From Natronorubrum halophilum (GTDB lineage Archaea; Halobacteriota; Halobacteria; Halobacteriales; Natrialbaceae), in assembly GCF_003670115.1 (NCBI RefSeq), contig NZ_QQTY01000001.1:186001-250000 (forward strand): a DNA stretch of 64,000 nucleotides. Reading direction: 5' to 3'. The first letter of the stretch is position 1. The number at the start of each line of letters is the position of its first letter. The notes beneath the pieces are model-generated. The model did no database searches and was not told the DNA's origin. It saw nothing but the letters and a program-made list of their open reading frames with translations. Both the position numbers and the translations under genes were made by a program. Shown here one piece after another: positions 43,445-52,981 of this stretch.

Positions 43445-43693
43445 TTACCGGTCCTCGCTGGATCGTTCGGTTTCATTGAACCGGTCGTCCACATCTGCAC
43501 GAAACTTATCCGACCGGTTCCGAACAGTTTCGAGTTCGTCTTCGTCGACGAGCCCAATCAACTCTCGAAGCGGGTTCGTGTCGTCTTCGGCGAGCAGGCG
43601 GTCGATTGCATCACTAAAGCTTTCGTCGTCCCGTTTTTTCCTGCTGAGCCGCCGATACGTTTCGTCCTTGATGCTCACCGTCTTGCTCCCCAT
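43445..43693 (-). CDS. vapB: VapB-type antitoxin
   Basis: An 82-residue protein, MGSKTVSIKDETYRRLSRKKRDDESFSDAIDRLL..., a ribbon-helix-helix-type N-terminus as in haloarchaeal VapB antitoxins, followed by an acidic helical tail that would neutralise VapC. An ATG at 43714 would add seven residues. A reverse TATA-like ATATAC near 43722-43728 is about 32 nt from the inner ATG but only 11 nt from the outer one, so 43693 is preferred. Confidence 0.82.
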   Translation of the reverse strand: MGSKTVSIKDETYRRLSRKKRDDESFSDAIDRLLAEDDTNPLRELIGLVDEDELETVRNRSDKFRADVDDRFNETERSSEDR

Positions 43694-43783
43694 CTGTGTA
43701 TCTACATTATTCATCCTGTGTATATGTGTTTTTCGCACGTTGCCACCGCGACGAGTTTTAGGCCTTCGGCCCAACGATCCGAT

Positions 43784-44569
43784 ATGGACGGTCTCGAGCG
43801 ACTCGCCGACGATATCTGCAGTGCAGCGACCGCCGTCGCCTTCACTGGCGCGGGGATCTCGGCCCCCTCCGGCGTCCCGACGTTCCGCGGCGACGACGGC
43901 GTCTGGGACAAGTTCGACGAAGGACAGTTCACGTACGGCCGGTTCCGGAGCGACCCCGAGGGGTTCTGGGAGGACCGGGTCGACCTCCAGCGGGAGATGT
44001 TCGACGAGGCGTACGAACCCAACGCGGCCCACGAAGCCCTGGCCGCGATGGGTCGGGGTGGCGATCTCGAGGCGATTCTCACGCAAAACACGGACGGGTT
44101 GCACGGGGACGCCCTCGAGTCAGTACTCGCCGGGTCCGCTACCGAAGAGACGAACGAACCGACGATCCTCGAACTCCACGGCACCTCCCGGCGAGTACGG
44201 TGTACCGACTGCGGGAAGCGAACCGCCGCCGATCCGATCTTCGAGCGCGCCGCCGACGGCGAACGGCCGCCGACCTGCGACTGCGGCGGCGTCTACAAAC
44301 CCGACGTCGTCCTCTTCGGCGAGCAGTTGCCCGAGGCGGTCGTCCAGCGCGCCCGTTCGCTCGCCCGCGAGAGCGACGTCTTCCTCGCGATCGGCTCCTC
44401 GCTGGTGGTCGAACCCGCCGCGTCGCTGCCCCGACTCGCCGCCTCGTCGGGGTCGACCGTCGGAATCGTCAACCTCGAGTCAACGCCGGTCGACAGTGAC
44501 GCCGACGTGGTCCTGCGTGAGGACGTCACCGAAGTGCTGCCGCGGATTCGCGACCTCGTCGAAACGTAG
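43784..44569 (+). CDS. Sir2-family NAD-dependent deacylase (sirtuin)
   Basis: A 261-residue sirtuin. The NAD motif FTGAGISAPSGVPTFRG (GAGIS at 22-26), the active-site QNTD at 101-104 and the catalytic His132 (LELHG) are intact. A zinc module has CTDC and CDCG. It removes acyl groups from lysines using NAD+. TTTTA at 43756-43760, 27 nt upstream, supports a leaderless start at 43784. It is divergent from vapBC. Confidence 0.92.
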   Translation: MDGLERLADDICSAATAVAFTGAGISAPSGVPTFRGDDGVWDKFDEGQFTYGRFRSDPEGFWEDRVDLQREMFDEAYEPNAAHEALAAMGRGGDLEAILTQNTDGLHGDALESVLAGSATEETNEPTILELHGTSRRVRCTDCGKRTAADPIFERAADGERPPTCDCGGVYKPDVVLFGEQLPEAVVQRARSLARESDVFLAIGSSLVVEPAASLPRLAASSGSTVGIVNLESTPVDSDADVVLREDVTEVLPRIRDLVET

Positions 44570-44578
44570 TATCGCTTT

Positions 44579-45283
44579 TCAGGCTTCGTTCGCCGCCTCG
44601 ACCGTCTCGCGGACGGCGTCGACCCCCTCGTCGTGGGCGAGGTCGCCGACGACGACGACGTCGGCGTGTCGGGCCATCGTCGCGGCCGAGTCGTAGTCGT
44701 GGATGCCGCCGCCGTAGAATAGCGTCGACTCGTCGGTGGCGTCGCTCGCCGCCGCGACGACGTCCTCGTCGCCGAACGTTCCGGAGTACTCGAGGTAGAC
44801 GATCTCCTGGCCGAACATTCGTTCGGCGACCTCGGCGTAGGCGGCGACGTCGTCCGCGTCGAGGTCGCAGTCGGCCTCGGTGTACGTCGCGACGTCCGCG
44901 TCGGGGTTCATCACGATGTAGGCTTCCGTCCAGGTGCGGTCCCAGTCCATATCGCCGTCGAGTCGAACCCACTCCTTGTGCGCGCCCGTGATCCAGAACG
45001 GCGAGCCGGCGTTGAAGACGGTGGGAATGAGATACCCCTCGAGCGCTCGGTTATCGATGACGACGTCGGGACTCGAGGGCTCCTGATAGAGCGGCACGTC
45101 GTGTTCGGCGCAGGCGTCGACGACGGCGGCCATCTTCTCCTCGGTGATGCCCATCGTGCCGCCGACCTCGATCGCATCGGTGCCGGTCGCACAGAGATCG
45201 CCGTACGTGACGCCCTCGGGAAGCTCCTTGTCGGGATCGATTTTGAGAACGTGGTTCCAATCGTCCCAGGGGCAAGTAGTCAT
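44579..45283 (-). CDS. Geranylgeranylglyceryl phosphate synthase
   Basis: A 234-residue TIM-barrel prenyltransferase of the PcrB/GGGPS family. [76 protein letters not shown] and [14 protein letters not shown] are the binding loops. It makes the first ether bond of archaeal lipids from sn-glycerol-1-phosphate and GGPP. It converges on the sirtuin (9-bp gap). Confidence 0.93.
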   Translation of the reverse strand: MTTCPWDDWNHVLKIDPDKELPEGVTYGDLCATGTDAIEVGGTMGITEEKMAAVVDACAEHDVPLYQEPSSPDVVIDNRALEGYLIPTVFNAGSPFWITGAHKEWVRLDGDMDWDRTWTEAYIVMNPDADVATYTEADCDLDADDVAAYAEVAERMFGQEIVYLEYSGTFGDEDVVAAASDATDESTLFYGGGIHDYDSAATMARHADVVVVGDLAHDEGVDAVRETVEAANEA

Positions 45284-45385
45284 ACCCCGTCGTTTCCCGA
45301 CAACCGGCAAAAACGCTACGAAAGCGACGGCTATCCGGAAACGCGCTTGATTGGCCGGACACGACCCACAGCGTCCGGCTTCAGT

Positions 45386-46327
45386 TCAGGCGGTTCGCTC
45401 CTGAACGCGCTCGGAGACCGCGAGGAGGTCCTGGATCGACTCGAGTGCAGCGTCGACCGCCGCGTCCACGTCCGCGCCGCCGGAGTCCACCGCTGGCAGC
45501 GACTGGCGAAGGACGAGCGTCTCGCCGGACTCGAGGAACGACGTCGACGGCGGGATCACGGACACGTACCGAGCGGCGAACGCTTGGAGGTGCGGTGCGG
45601 CGCCCGGAATCGACAGATCGACGGTACCCGCGTCCAACTCGTGGACGAGTCGGTGATTCGGTGCGAGCGAGGCCGCCTCGAGTTCGACCGTGGTTCCGGT
45701 GTCGCCGCCCGATGCGGTCGGCGGGCGTTCGAGACTGAGTTCGATATCCGGGTTTCGCTCCGCGACCGCCGACCGATACTCTCGGACGAGCGCGTCGTCC
45801 TGGCGGCGGCCGCCGTCGAGAACGGCTTCGATCAGCGCCGTGTGGAAGTCTCCGCGGTCGGTTTCTCGAGCAGCAAATCGGTCTCGGATCGACTCGAGGG
45901 CGACCGTCGCGTCAACCGGCGATGTGCCGTCGGCATCTCGGCGTTCGATCAACGCCGCGGGCGCGAGTAGAACCGTCCGGACGTCGTCCCAGTCCTCGCC
46001 AAGGGCGCGTTCCCGGCGGGTTCGAGAGCCCTCGCGGCGGTCGCCCGGGCGAGATCGCGGATCGTCGGCCTCGAGAACCGCCGTGACGGCGACGAGAAGC
46101 CGTTCACCGTCGATCTCGAGCCCGCACTCGACGCCGGGTTGATCGGAGTCACCCGTCTCGCTACCGAGCGAGTCTCGAGTGCGAATCAGCGGCGCGGATT
46201 CGGTTTCGAGTGCCAACGCCTCGCACAGCCACGAGCGAAACGTCGACGAGACCGTCAGCTCCTCGAGGACGAGCAGTTCGATATCTCGAGGGCGGACCGA
46301 GTCGAATCGGACGGAGACCGAGGACAT
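45386..46327 (-). CDS. Hypothetical protein
   Basis: A 313-residue acidic soluble protein, MSSVSVRFDSVRPRDIELLVLEELTVSSTFRSWLCEAL..., with a strand-rich centre (GVECGLEIDGERLLVAVTAVLEADDP) and a helical end (AAVDAALESIQDLLAVSERVQERT). I do not recognise a family and there is no signal peptide. Its composition and length support a real gene. It lies on the same strand as the GGGP synthase with about 100 bp between them. Confidence 0.65.
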   Translation of the reverse strand: MSSVSVRFDSVRPRDIELLVLEELTVSSTFRSWLCEALALETESAPLIRTRDSLGSETGDSDQPGVECGLEIDGERLLVAVTAVLEADDPRSRPGDRREGSRTRRERALGEDWDDVRTVLLAPAALIERRDADGTSPVDATVALESIRDRFAARETDRGDFHTALIEAVLDGGRRQDDALVREYRSAVAERNPDIELSLERPPTASGGDTGTTVELEAASLAPNHRLVHELDAGTVDLSIPGAAPHLQAFAARYVSVIPPSTSFLESGETLVLRQSLPAVDSGGADVDAAVDAALESIQDLLAVSERVQERTA

Positions 46328-46445
46328 AGTTCGGTGCTGGCGGGCCGATCACAAGAGCGTTTTCTGTCGTAATTCTGTGAGCAGTATCGGACGAGTAGGT
46401 AACGAAGCGACGACTAATCTATCCGGGGATATCAGAAGCTGCGTG

Positions 46446-46464
46446 CTACATCCAGAGGATGTAG
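46446..46464. repeat. Perfect 8-bp hairpin with 3-nt loop
   Basis: CTACATCC (46446-46453) and GGATGTAG (46457-46464) flank AGA. It lies in the 277-bp gap between the hypothetical gene (starting at 46327, reverse) and the ilvE stop at 46605. It may be a terminator of ilvE, although the distance of 140 bp and lack of a T-run are against this, or the remnant of an IS200/IS605-type end. Confidence 0.45.
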
Positions 46465-46604
46465 TCAGCCAACCCACCGCTCTTTGTTTCGCAGTTGAGG
46501 GGTTGAAAGAGTACCGGTCACAAACCAAGAGGGACTCGAGACGCGCTAAGAAGCGATCCGAGAAGCAAAACGACCTCCCGACAGAAAGAAACCAATTCGT
46601 CAGC

Positions 46605-47534
46605 TCAGACGTAGTCGAACCACTCGTCGTACTCGTCGGTTCTGCGCTCGACGACGTCGAAGAATTTCTGCTGAACGTCCTCGGTGACGGGACCTCGGGA
46701 GCCGTCGCCGATGACCACGTTGTCGACCTTCCGGATCGGCGTGACCTCAGCCGCGGAGCCGGTGAAGAACAACTCGTCGGCGGTGTTGAGTTCGCCGCGA
46801 GAGATCGACACGCTGTCGTTGACCGTATACCCCAGATCCTCCGCGAGCTGGATCACGGTATCGCGCGTGATGCCGTCGAGGATCGACTCCGAGAGCCCGG
46901 GCGTGTAGATCTCGTCGTCGCGCACGAGGAAGACGTTCTCGCCGGGACCCTCCGCGATGTTCCCCTCCTTGTTCAGGACGATGGCTTCCGCGTAGCCGTT
47001 GCGGCGGGCTTCCTCGCCCGCGAGCATGCTGTTGACGTACAGCCCCGTCGTCTTCGCGTTGGTCGGGATCTGACTCGAGGCGTGCTTGCGCCACGAGGAG
47101 ATCATCACGTCGATCCCCTCCTCGAGCGCCTCCTCGCCGAGGTACGCGCCCCACGGCCAGACGGCGATCGCCGTCTTGGTCGGACAGTCCTTCGGGCTCA
47201 CGCCCAGCGAGTTGTAGCCGTAGAACGCGATCGGTCGAATGTAACAGGACTCGAGGTCCTGGCGTTGGATCAGCTCCTTCGTCGCTTCGGTCAGTTCCTC
47301 CTTCGTGTGGTCGATCTCCATCTCGTACGGCTTTCCGGACTGGAAGAGCCGCTCCAGGTGTTCCTCCCAGCGGAAGATCGCGGGGCCTTCCTCGGTATCG
47401 TAACAACGCGCGCCCTCGAAGACGCCGCTGCCGTAATGAAGCCCGTGCGTGAGGACGTGGACCTGCGCGTCGTCCCAGTCGACGAACTCGCCGTCCATCC
47501 AGATCGTGTCAACATCCATCTCGTCGAATCCCAT
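46605..47534 (-). CDS. ilvE: Branched-chain amino acid aminotransferase
   Basis: A 309-residue class IV (fold IV) PLP aminotransferase. Landmarks are LHYGSGVFEGARCY, CYIRPIAFYGYNSLGV, the PLP-Lys region NAKTTGLYVNSMLAGEEAR, EAIVLNKEGNIAEGPGENVFLVRD and SRGELNTADELFFTGSAAEVTPI. It makes Leu, Ile and Val from 2-keto acids and glutamate. The ATG at 47534 is set by a reverse TATA-like TACTTAGTA about 28 nt upstream and by family length. Confidence 0.93.
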   Translation of the reverse strand: MGFDEMDVDTIWMDGEFVDWDDAQVHVLTHGLHYGSGVFEGARCYDTEEGPAIFRWEEHLERLFQSGKPYEMEIDHTKEELTEATKELIQRQDLESCYIRPIAFYGYNSLGVSPKDCPTKTAIAVWPWGAYLGEEALEEGIDVMISSWRKHASSQIPTNAKTTGLYVNSMLAGEEARRNGYAEAIVLNKEGNIAEGPGENVFLVRDDEIYTPGLSESILDGITRDTVIQLAEDLGYTVNDSVSISRGELNTADELFFTGSAAEVTPIRKVDNVVIGDGSRGPVTEDVQQKFFDVVERRTDEYDEWFDYV

Positions 47535-47639
47535 AACCGAGAGTGAGGAAACCCACTCTACTAAGTATTCGTGATTTGTCGGGCGAACCGTCGGTGCGAA
47601 AGATGATCGATGGACGACAGGATCCACCGGATGTACGAG

Positions 47640-48167
47640 TTACCGCGAGTCGTGGCCGTTCTCGAGCAGTCCGTCGACGAGACGGGTGAAGCGATCGACC
47701 AGTCGGTCGGGAACCGTCGGGGTTACCTCCGAGAGCAGCGGAGCGGTTCGATCGGGGTTCGAAAGCGAGAGCGTCACTCGATTTCGCTCGTCGTAACGTT
47801 TGTCGACGATGTCACGCTCGACCAGATGATCGAGGTGGTACTCGAGCGTGCTCCGGGCGATCCCGATATCGTCCGCGACCGCGGTGGGTCGGCTCGGTTC
47901 GTGTTCGATCAGGTAAACGACGACCGCTCGAGCCGTTTCGCGACGGAACAGTGCTAACGCGGACCGTTCCCACTCGTCGTACCGCGGCGGATAGTAGTGG
48001 GTCTGTCCGTAGCGTTCCTCGCGGACGACTTCCTCGGCGTCGATCAGCCGGCGGACGTGATACTGGATCTGTCCGGGTGCGAACTCCGACAGTCGGACGA
48101 GTTCGTTGAAGTGGATACCGGCGTTCGTCTGGACGTGTGCCTTGATCTGTTGTCGAGTGTCGCTCAT
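47640..48167 (-). CDS. Double winged-helix transcriptional regulator
   Basis: A 175-residue protein with two winged helices. The first is HVQTNAGIHFNELVRLSEFAPGQIQYHVRRLIDAEEVVREERYGQTHYYPP. The second is HEPSRPTAVADDIGIARSTLEYHLDHLVERDIVDKRYDERN. This tandem pattern is common in haloarchaeal repressors that control small membrane-protein genes. It is divergent from the membrane protein at 48433, which is the best candidate target. The ATG at 48167 was chosen as the first Met giving a leader-free acidic N-terminus. Confidence 0.82.
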   Translation of the reverse strand: MSDTRQQIKAHVQTNAGIHFNELVRLSEFAPGQIQYHVRRLIDAEEVVREERYGQTHYYPPRYDEWERSALALFRRETARAVVVYLIEHEPSRPTAVADDIGIARSTLEYHLDHLVERDIVDKRYDERNRVTLSLSNPDRTAPLLSEVTPTVPDRLVDRFTRLVDGLLENGHDSR

Positions 48168-48432
48168 TGGTATCGATTGCCATCTGCGAGTCGTGCTCCC
48201 GGGCAATCGGGAACTGGCTGTTACCACGAGCTAGCACTGCGATCCTGATAACGACTTCCGATCGTTCCCGACAGGTGGGAACGGGTCGTCCGACCCGTCG
48301 TCAGTACGGCGTCTCGCTCGCCACGGCACGCTCGAGGCCCGTCCCGCGGACTCGAGGTCGTTCCCACGGCGGCGTTAACGTACGCGACCGAAGCACATAC
48401 GTAACTCTCCACCCGATGGAGAGTAAGCGCCG

Positions 48433-48804
48433 ATGGATCACACGAACCCCTTCGATATCCCGTGGCTGGACCCGCAACTGGCTCCGGTTCTCCTCGCCGT
48501 GATCATCCTCGCAGTCATCGGGACGGCGATCCTCTTTTGCTGTGGAGCCGTCGCATACGCCCGACGTCGGTCGACTCGCTACCTGCTGATCACGATCGTG
48601 CTCGGACTGCTCGTCTCGCGTTCGATCGTCGGTCTCGGCACCGTTTTCGGAGCCGTGCCGATGACCGTACACCACCTCGTCGAACACAGTTCCGACTTCG
48701 CGATCGCCGTGCTGGTTCTGTATGCGGTCTATCGAAACGGACCGATTACCGGCGAGACGACGTCTGAGACCGAAACCGTCTCGTCGAGTTCCGACGGGGA
48801 GTAG
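48433..48804 (+). CDS. Small membrane protein
   Basis: A 123-residue protein with about three membrane helices: APVLLAVIILAVIGTAILFCCGAVAYA, YLLITIVLGLLVSRSIVGLGTVF and the amphipathic HHLVEHSSDFAIAVLVLYAVYR, then an acidic Ser-rich tail. I cannot assign a function. Pairing with a divergent double winged-helix regulator recurs in haloarchaea, which suggests the two work together in a stress or redox response (inference). Confidence 0.75.
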   Translation: MDHTNPFDIPWLDPQLAPVLLAVIILAVIGTAILFCCGAVAYARRRSTRYLLITIVLGLLVSRSIVGLGTVFGAVPMTVHHLVEHSSDFAIAVLVLYAVYRNGPITGETTSETETVSSSSDGE

Positions 48805-48873
48805 TGCCGGTTCCGATGGGGAAGCCGGTTCCGTCGGCTGATGGAAACGGGTTACTCGGAGCGGTTCAAACGG

Positions 48874-49587
48874 CTATCCCAGCCGTTCGAGGACGTCGCT
48901 CCCCTCGAGGTACACGAATCCGTGGCGATCCGCGTACGCGCGGGCGTCGGCGGGAGTCAACGCCTCGCCGGTTTCGTCGTCCAGCATCTCACAGACGACG
49001 ACGGCGGGCGAGAGATCGGCGGCCTCGGCGAGGGCGACGCCGAGTTCGGTGTGGCCCTCCCGCTGCTCGAGAAGGCCGGGTGCGGCTTTCAGCAGGTGGA
49101 CGTGGCCGGGAACGCGAAACTCGTCGGCGAACGTCGTCTCGTCGACCGCGGCGGCGGCCTCGCCGAGCGCCCGGATCGTCGTCGAGCGATCGTTGTCCGT
49201 GATGCCGGTGTAGGTGTCCCGGTGGTTGACCGTCAACGAGAACGACGAGCGTTCGTCGTAGCCGAGTTCGTGGTCGCCGGTCGCGGGGTGGTCGACCTCC
49301 TCGGTGTAAAAGGGCAGGTCGAACGCGTCGGCGGTGTCGTGATCGAGTGCGACGCAGACGAGTCCACCGGCGTCGTTTCGAAGTCGGGCGACGGCGTCGG
49401 AATCGACGGCGTCGGCGTGATAGATCAGATCCGTCTCGCCCTCGCGGTCGGCCGCGTCGTGTACGAGAACGGGATCGCCGGCTCGCAGCGACTCGAGGGC
49501 GCTGTCGACGGTGCCCGCCGCGTCCGTCGCGCTCCGCTCGCTGGGCGCGCTCGCGTTCGATCGCGCCCCGGCGTGGTGGCCCGTCAT
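48874..49587 (-). CDS. ribB: 3,4-dihydroxy-2-butanone-4-phosphate synthase
   Basis: A 237-residue Rib[14 protein letters not shown] is the acidic metal/substrate loop, [26 protein letters not shown] binds the phosphate, [42 protein letters not shown] carries the catalytic HTE. It makes the four-carbon riboflavin precursor from ribulose 5-phosphate. Residues 1-25 are a haloarchaeal extension. The ATG overlaps the ribK stop by 4 bases, so the two riboflavin genes are coupled. Confidence 0.93.
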   Translation of the reverse strand: MTGHHAGARSNASAPSERSATDAAGTVDSALESLRAGDPVLVHDAADREGETDLIYHADAVDSDAVARLRNDAGGLVCVALDHDTADAFDLPFYTEEVDHPATGDHELGYDERSSFSLTVNHRDTYTGITDNDRSTTIRALGEAAAAVDETTFADEFRVPGHVHLLKAAPGLLEQREGHTELGVALAEAADLSPAVVVCEMLDDETGEALTPADARAYADRHGFVYLEGSDVLERLG

Positions 49588-50291
49588 TGGCGATCACCGA
49601 CGTAGACGGTGACGTGATCGTCGTCCTCGAGGCCGAGTTCCGCCCGGAGTTTGTCCGGCGCGATGACCTCGAGTTGATCCTCGTCGTGGTGTGTCCGTTC
49701 GGGGGCGATGATGTGGGCGCTCTCGTAGCGGTCGCCCTCGACCGTCTCGATCGTGGCGCGATGACAGACTGCGGGGCCGTAGGTGCGTTCCTCGTCCTCC
49801 CAGCCGTCGATCGGAACCGGCTCGAGGGAGGCGATCGCGCTCCGGCGACGGACGCTGTCGTCCCGCAGGTCCACGTTCAGGGTGCCGGGGAACGGCTCGT
49901 AGCCGAGTCGGTCCTCGAACTGGCGTTTGTAGCCCGGCAGCGAGATGTAGTGACGCCCTTCACCCATGCCGCTGGTGACGGTGCCGTCGAGTTCGATCTC
50001 CGACTTCGTCTCGAAGATGCGACGGTAGTCCTCGTACTCGGCGTGGAGCGTGTGCTCGCCGTCGTCGGTGATCGCCACCCACTGGCCGTCGCTGACCGTA
50101 TCTCGCTCGAGTAACCCCGCGCTCTCGAGCCGCTGGAGTCGCCGCGAGGCGGTCTGGTTCGATGCGTTGAGTCGCTCCGCAAGGTGAGAACAGGAGATCT
50201 TGACGTCGCCCTCGAGTCCCCCCTCGAGTGCGAGCAGTTTGAGCACGGCGAGTTCGTCGTGCCCGACGGCGGACTCAGCTAGTACTGACAT
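49584..50291 (-). CDS. ribK: HTH-fused archaeal riboflavin kinase
   Basis: A 235-residue fusion. Residues about 10-75 are a winged helix ([54 protein letters not shown]). About 95-235 is the CTP-type riboflavin kinase fold ([71 protein letters not shown]). It turns riboflavin into FMN, and the DNA-binding half may sense flavin and control ribK-ribB itself. The ATG at 50291 has a reverse TATA-like TTTTAGG 22-30 nt upstream. Confidence 0.9.
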   Translation of the reverse strand: MSVLAESAVGHDELAVLKLLALEGGLEGDVKISCSHLAERLNASNQTASRRLQRLESAGLLERDTVSDGQWVAITDDGEHTLHAEYEDYRRIFETKSEIELDGTVTSGMGEGRHYISLPGYKRQFEDRLGYEPFPGTLNVDLRDDSVRRRSAIASLEPVPIDGWEDEERTYGPAVCHRATIETVEGDRYESAHIIAPERTHHDEDQLEVIAPDKLRAELGLEDDDHVTVYVGDRQ

Positions 50292-50448
50292 ACCACTCGG
50301 TAGGAGGAGGTAACCTAAAAGCATGCCGAATGTGGAACGCGTAACGGAACTGGAATGGGGTTTCCGAGCGTTTATCGTCTGTACCACGACGTTGGGGAGT
50401 CGGTGCAAAAAGGCATCGGTCACACCATCGGCAGGTCGTGCCCGCCGC

Positions 50449-51249
50449 TCAGAGTTCGCGAGCGATCGCGTCGTCGATCGCCGCGACGCGGTCCGGGCCG
50501 GTGGTCCAGAACCCGTCCCAGACTCGCGACTCGGTCTCGAGACAGAGCAGCGCCGCTGCGTCGCCAGCAGCCGACTCCGCCGGCCGATTCACGACGAACC
50601 AGGTATTCCGATAGGCCGCACTCGTGCCGGCGTGTACTGCGACGTCGAGGTCGACTGACGCTCCGTCGTCGAGGCCGTAGACGTGAACGTCGACATCGAT
50701 CGCCGCGAGCGTTTCGTAGACCGCTCGCGTCCCGTCTTCGTCGTTGATCCGCGAGAATCGCTGAAACGAACTTCGTACCGTCCCGTTGTCCGCGTTCCAG
50801 GCCAGTTGCTCGATGTACCGAGAGACGAGGATCAACAGCAACTTCTCCTTGTGTGCGAGCGGATAGCCCCGAAGTCGCAGGCGCGTGTCCTCGAGCGTCG
50901 CGAGCACGTCCGGCAACTCGATCTCGCCGAGTCCGCGTGCGCCCGTCACGAACAGGTCCGAGTTGATCGCGAGAATCGAGTCGTACAACTCCGCCATCGG
51001 CGAGACGGCGACGGGAACGCCGTCCTCGAACAGGACGACCATATCGCCGTCGCCGGCGTCGTACCCCTCGAGGCCGTCCCAGCCCTCGAGACCGTCGAAG
51101 TCGTCCACGGTTCCGGTCTCGACGTCGATCGACTGGGTCTCGAGCGTCTCGGCGAGCATCGCCTCGAGCGGTCCGGAGCCGTCGACGCTAATAACGGCGA
51201 TCGTCACCGCCGCAGGGTCGACCTCCTCGATGAACGATCGGAGGGTCAT
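50449..51249 (-). CDS. DICT-type sensory domain protein
   Basis: A 266-residue protein, [24 protein letters not shown]..., whose core ([88 protein letters not shown]...[31 protein letters not shown]) matches the DICT sensory domain seen in haloarchaeal signalling proteins. The WFVVNRP and [13 protein letters not shown] segments support this. There is no DNA-binding domain or output module, so it may act by protein interaction. Ligand unknown. Confidence 0.7.
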   Translation of the reverse strand: MTLRSFIEEVDPAAVTIAVISVDGSGPLEAMLAETLETQSIDVETGTVDDFDGLEGWDGLEGYDAGDGDMVVLFEDGVPVAVSPMAELYDSILAINSDLFVTGARGLGEIELPDVLATLEDTRLRLRGYPLAHKEKLLLILVSRYIEQLAWNADNGTVRSSFQRFSRINDEDGTRAVYETLAAIDVDVHVYGLDDGASVDLDVAVHAGTSAAYRNTWFVVNRPAESAAGDAAALLCLETESRVWDGFWTTGPDRVAAIDDAIAREL

Positions 51250-51389
51250 TTAGACGCGTAGTATCGAGTCAGCCTTACGTATTCTGCCTGACGTCGGCGC
51301 GGCCGTCTCGAGAGTCCCATCGCTATCGCCGATACAGACGGTTTCCAGGGATCGCGAGACGATCACCGGCGGGTTCGATCACGCGTAAC

Positions 51390-52424
51390 TCAATCACCAG
51401 TGACCGGGTCGCGCTCCCAGAACTCGCTCCCTTTCTTCAGTTTCGGCACCCACGTATCCTTCGTCTTCGAGAGCAACGACACGCGGGAGGCCGGCACCTC
51501 CTTGAGTTCCGTAAACTCGGGCATGTACTCGCCGATCTCCTCGGTGAACTCGACGACCTCTTCGTGGTCGGGCATCGCCGAGCGGTCGAGTCGGCCCCGC
51601 GAGTGGCCGACGTGCATGTACGCCTTCATCTCGATGAAGTCGGGGTCGGCCTGCTGGTAGAAGCCGGCGTACCAGTCGGGATGGTGCATGTTCTCGCCCT
51701 TGACGAGCGTCGTTCGGAGCACGGTTCGGGTCTCGTCCTTGTCGGCGAGGACGTCCATCGTCTCGAGCAGTTTCTCCCAGGCGTCGTCCTCCATCGCGCC
51801 GACGACCTGATCGAACGTGTGGCGTTCGGCAGCGTCGACGCTGACGTACAGTTGCGTCGGGTCGCACTCTCGAAGCACCTCGGGTCGCGTGCCGTTCGAG
51901 ACGAGGAAGGTCGTAATGTCGCGGTCGTGGAAGGCGTCGATGAGTTCGGGCAGGTACGGGTACAGCGACGGTTCGCCGTCGAGGGAGATGGCGACGTGAC
52001 GGGGCTCCATCGCCTGGTCGAACGCCTCGCGCGGGACCTCGTCGTTGCCGCCGAAGCCCGAGAGAAGCCGCTTTTGCAGTTTGAGAGAGGCGTCGACGAC
52101 CGCCTCGGGGTCGTCCCACTCGACGTCGTCCATCTCGTAGGAGTGGCCCTGGTGGTCGCGCCAGCAGAAGACGCAGCGCTCGTTACACCGCACGACGGGC
52201 GTCATCTGGATGCAGCGGTGGGACTCGATCCCGTAGTAGATGTTCTTGTAACACTTGCCCTCGCCGCGCAGGGCGTTGGCCGTCCAGCCGCACGTCTGGG
52301 CGGCCGTGTGATTCTCGCTGTGGTAGTCCGGGCTCGAGACCTGCATCGGACCGCCGTCGCCCTCGTCCTGGTCCTGGTCGGCGTCGGTCCCAGCATCGAC
52401 GCCCGACTCGGCGGAGTTGCTCAT
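51390..52424 (-). CDS. taw1: tRNA 4-demethylwyosine synthase (Taw1/TYW1)
   Basis: A 344-residue radical SAM enzyme. The SAM cluster motif is Cys80-x3-Cys84-x2-Cys87 (CNERCVFC), followed by WRDH. A second cluster is probably bound by Cys45, Cys58 and Cys71 (TCGWTANALRGEGKCYK...SHRC). AISLDGEPSLYPYLPELI and STDKVR-type core segments (LYVSVDAAERHTFDQVV; FIEMKAYMHVGHSRGRL) match TYW1. It builds the tricyclic base at G37 of tRNA-Phe from pyruvate and SAM. Residues 1-30 are an acidic haloarchaeal extension. Confidence 0.93.
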   Translation of the reverse strand: MSNSAESGVDAGTDADQDQDEGDGGPMQVSSPDYHSENHTAAQTCGWTANALRGEGKCYKNIYYGIESHRCIQMTPVVRCNERCVFCWRDHQGHSYEMDDVEWDDPEAVVDASLKLQKRLLSGFGGNDEVPREAFDQAMEPRHVAISLDGEPSLYPYLPELIDAFHDRDITTFLVSNGTRPEVLRECDPTQLYVSVDAAERHTFDQVVGAMEDDAWEKLLETMDVLADKDETRTVLRTTLVKGENMHHPDWYAGFYQQADPDFIEMKAYMHVGHSRGRLDRSAMPDHEEVVEFTEEIGEYMPEFTELKEVPASRVSLLSKTKDTWVPKLKKGSEFWERDPVTGD

Positions 52425-52548
52425 GTTGCCCTCGCTTGGACCGGGGCGGTCAAAAGGCGTGTGGTGTCGTGCAGGTCGAACACGGACGATCCGGCGGCCG
52501 GCGTCACGGCTCGAGTTCCGCTCGAAAGAACGCGTTCGTGTCGCTGCG

Positions 52549-52839
52549 CTATTCGTGGGGCAGTTCGCCCGGATCGGCGGGTTCGTCGTCTTCGATCGTC
52601 ACTTCGCGTTCGAAGCCGTACAGGACGATCCCGGTGTTGGCGGTCATGATGACGCCGGTCATCGGTGCCGCCGGGACGAACAGGTACAATCCGATCCCGA
52701 CCGCGAAGGGGGCCGCGACGATGGCGGCCCACAGCAGCGGGCGCGAGAACTCGACGCGGCTCGCGTCCCAGCGGGCCACGGCGAAGAGCGCGACCGTCCC
52801 CACGAGTCCGAAGGCGGCGACGAGCGTGTCTACGACCAT
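52549..52839 (-). CDS. Small membrane protein
   Basis: A 96-residue protein with three membrane helices: MVVDTLVAAFGLVGTVALFAVARW, PLLWAAIVAAPFAVGIGLYLFV and MTGVIMTANTGIVLYGFE, ending in an acidic tail. I do not recognise a family. The ATG at 52839 follows from where the hydrophobic part begins; the open frame upstream gives an Arg-rich stretch. It lies about 125 bp upstream of taw1 on the same strand. Confidence 0.7.
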   Translation of the reverse strand: MVVDTLVAAFGLVGTVALFAVARWDASRVEFSRPLLWAAIVAAPFAVGIGLYLFVPAAPMTGVIMTANTGIVLYGFEREVTIEDDEPADPGELPHE

Positions 52840-52981
52840 ACGTAACGGTTCGTCGGCCGGAAGAAAAGCGTTCTGAGTGAGACGGTCGAGCGCGCTCGAG
52901 ATTCCGTCACGACGGCGACGTCTCGCTCGAGTACTCACACTGCGGCGGCATGAGCTACCCCACGCGTGGGTTCCGCAGGGA

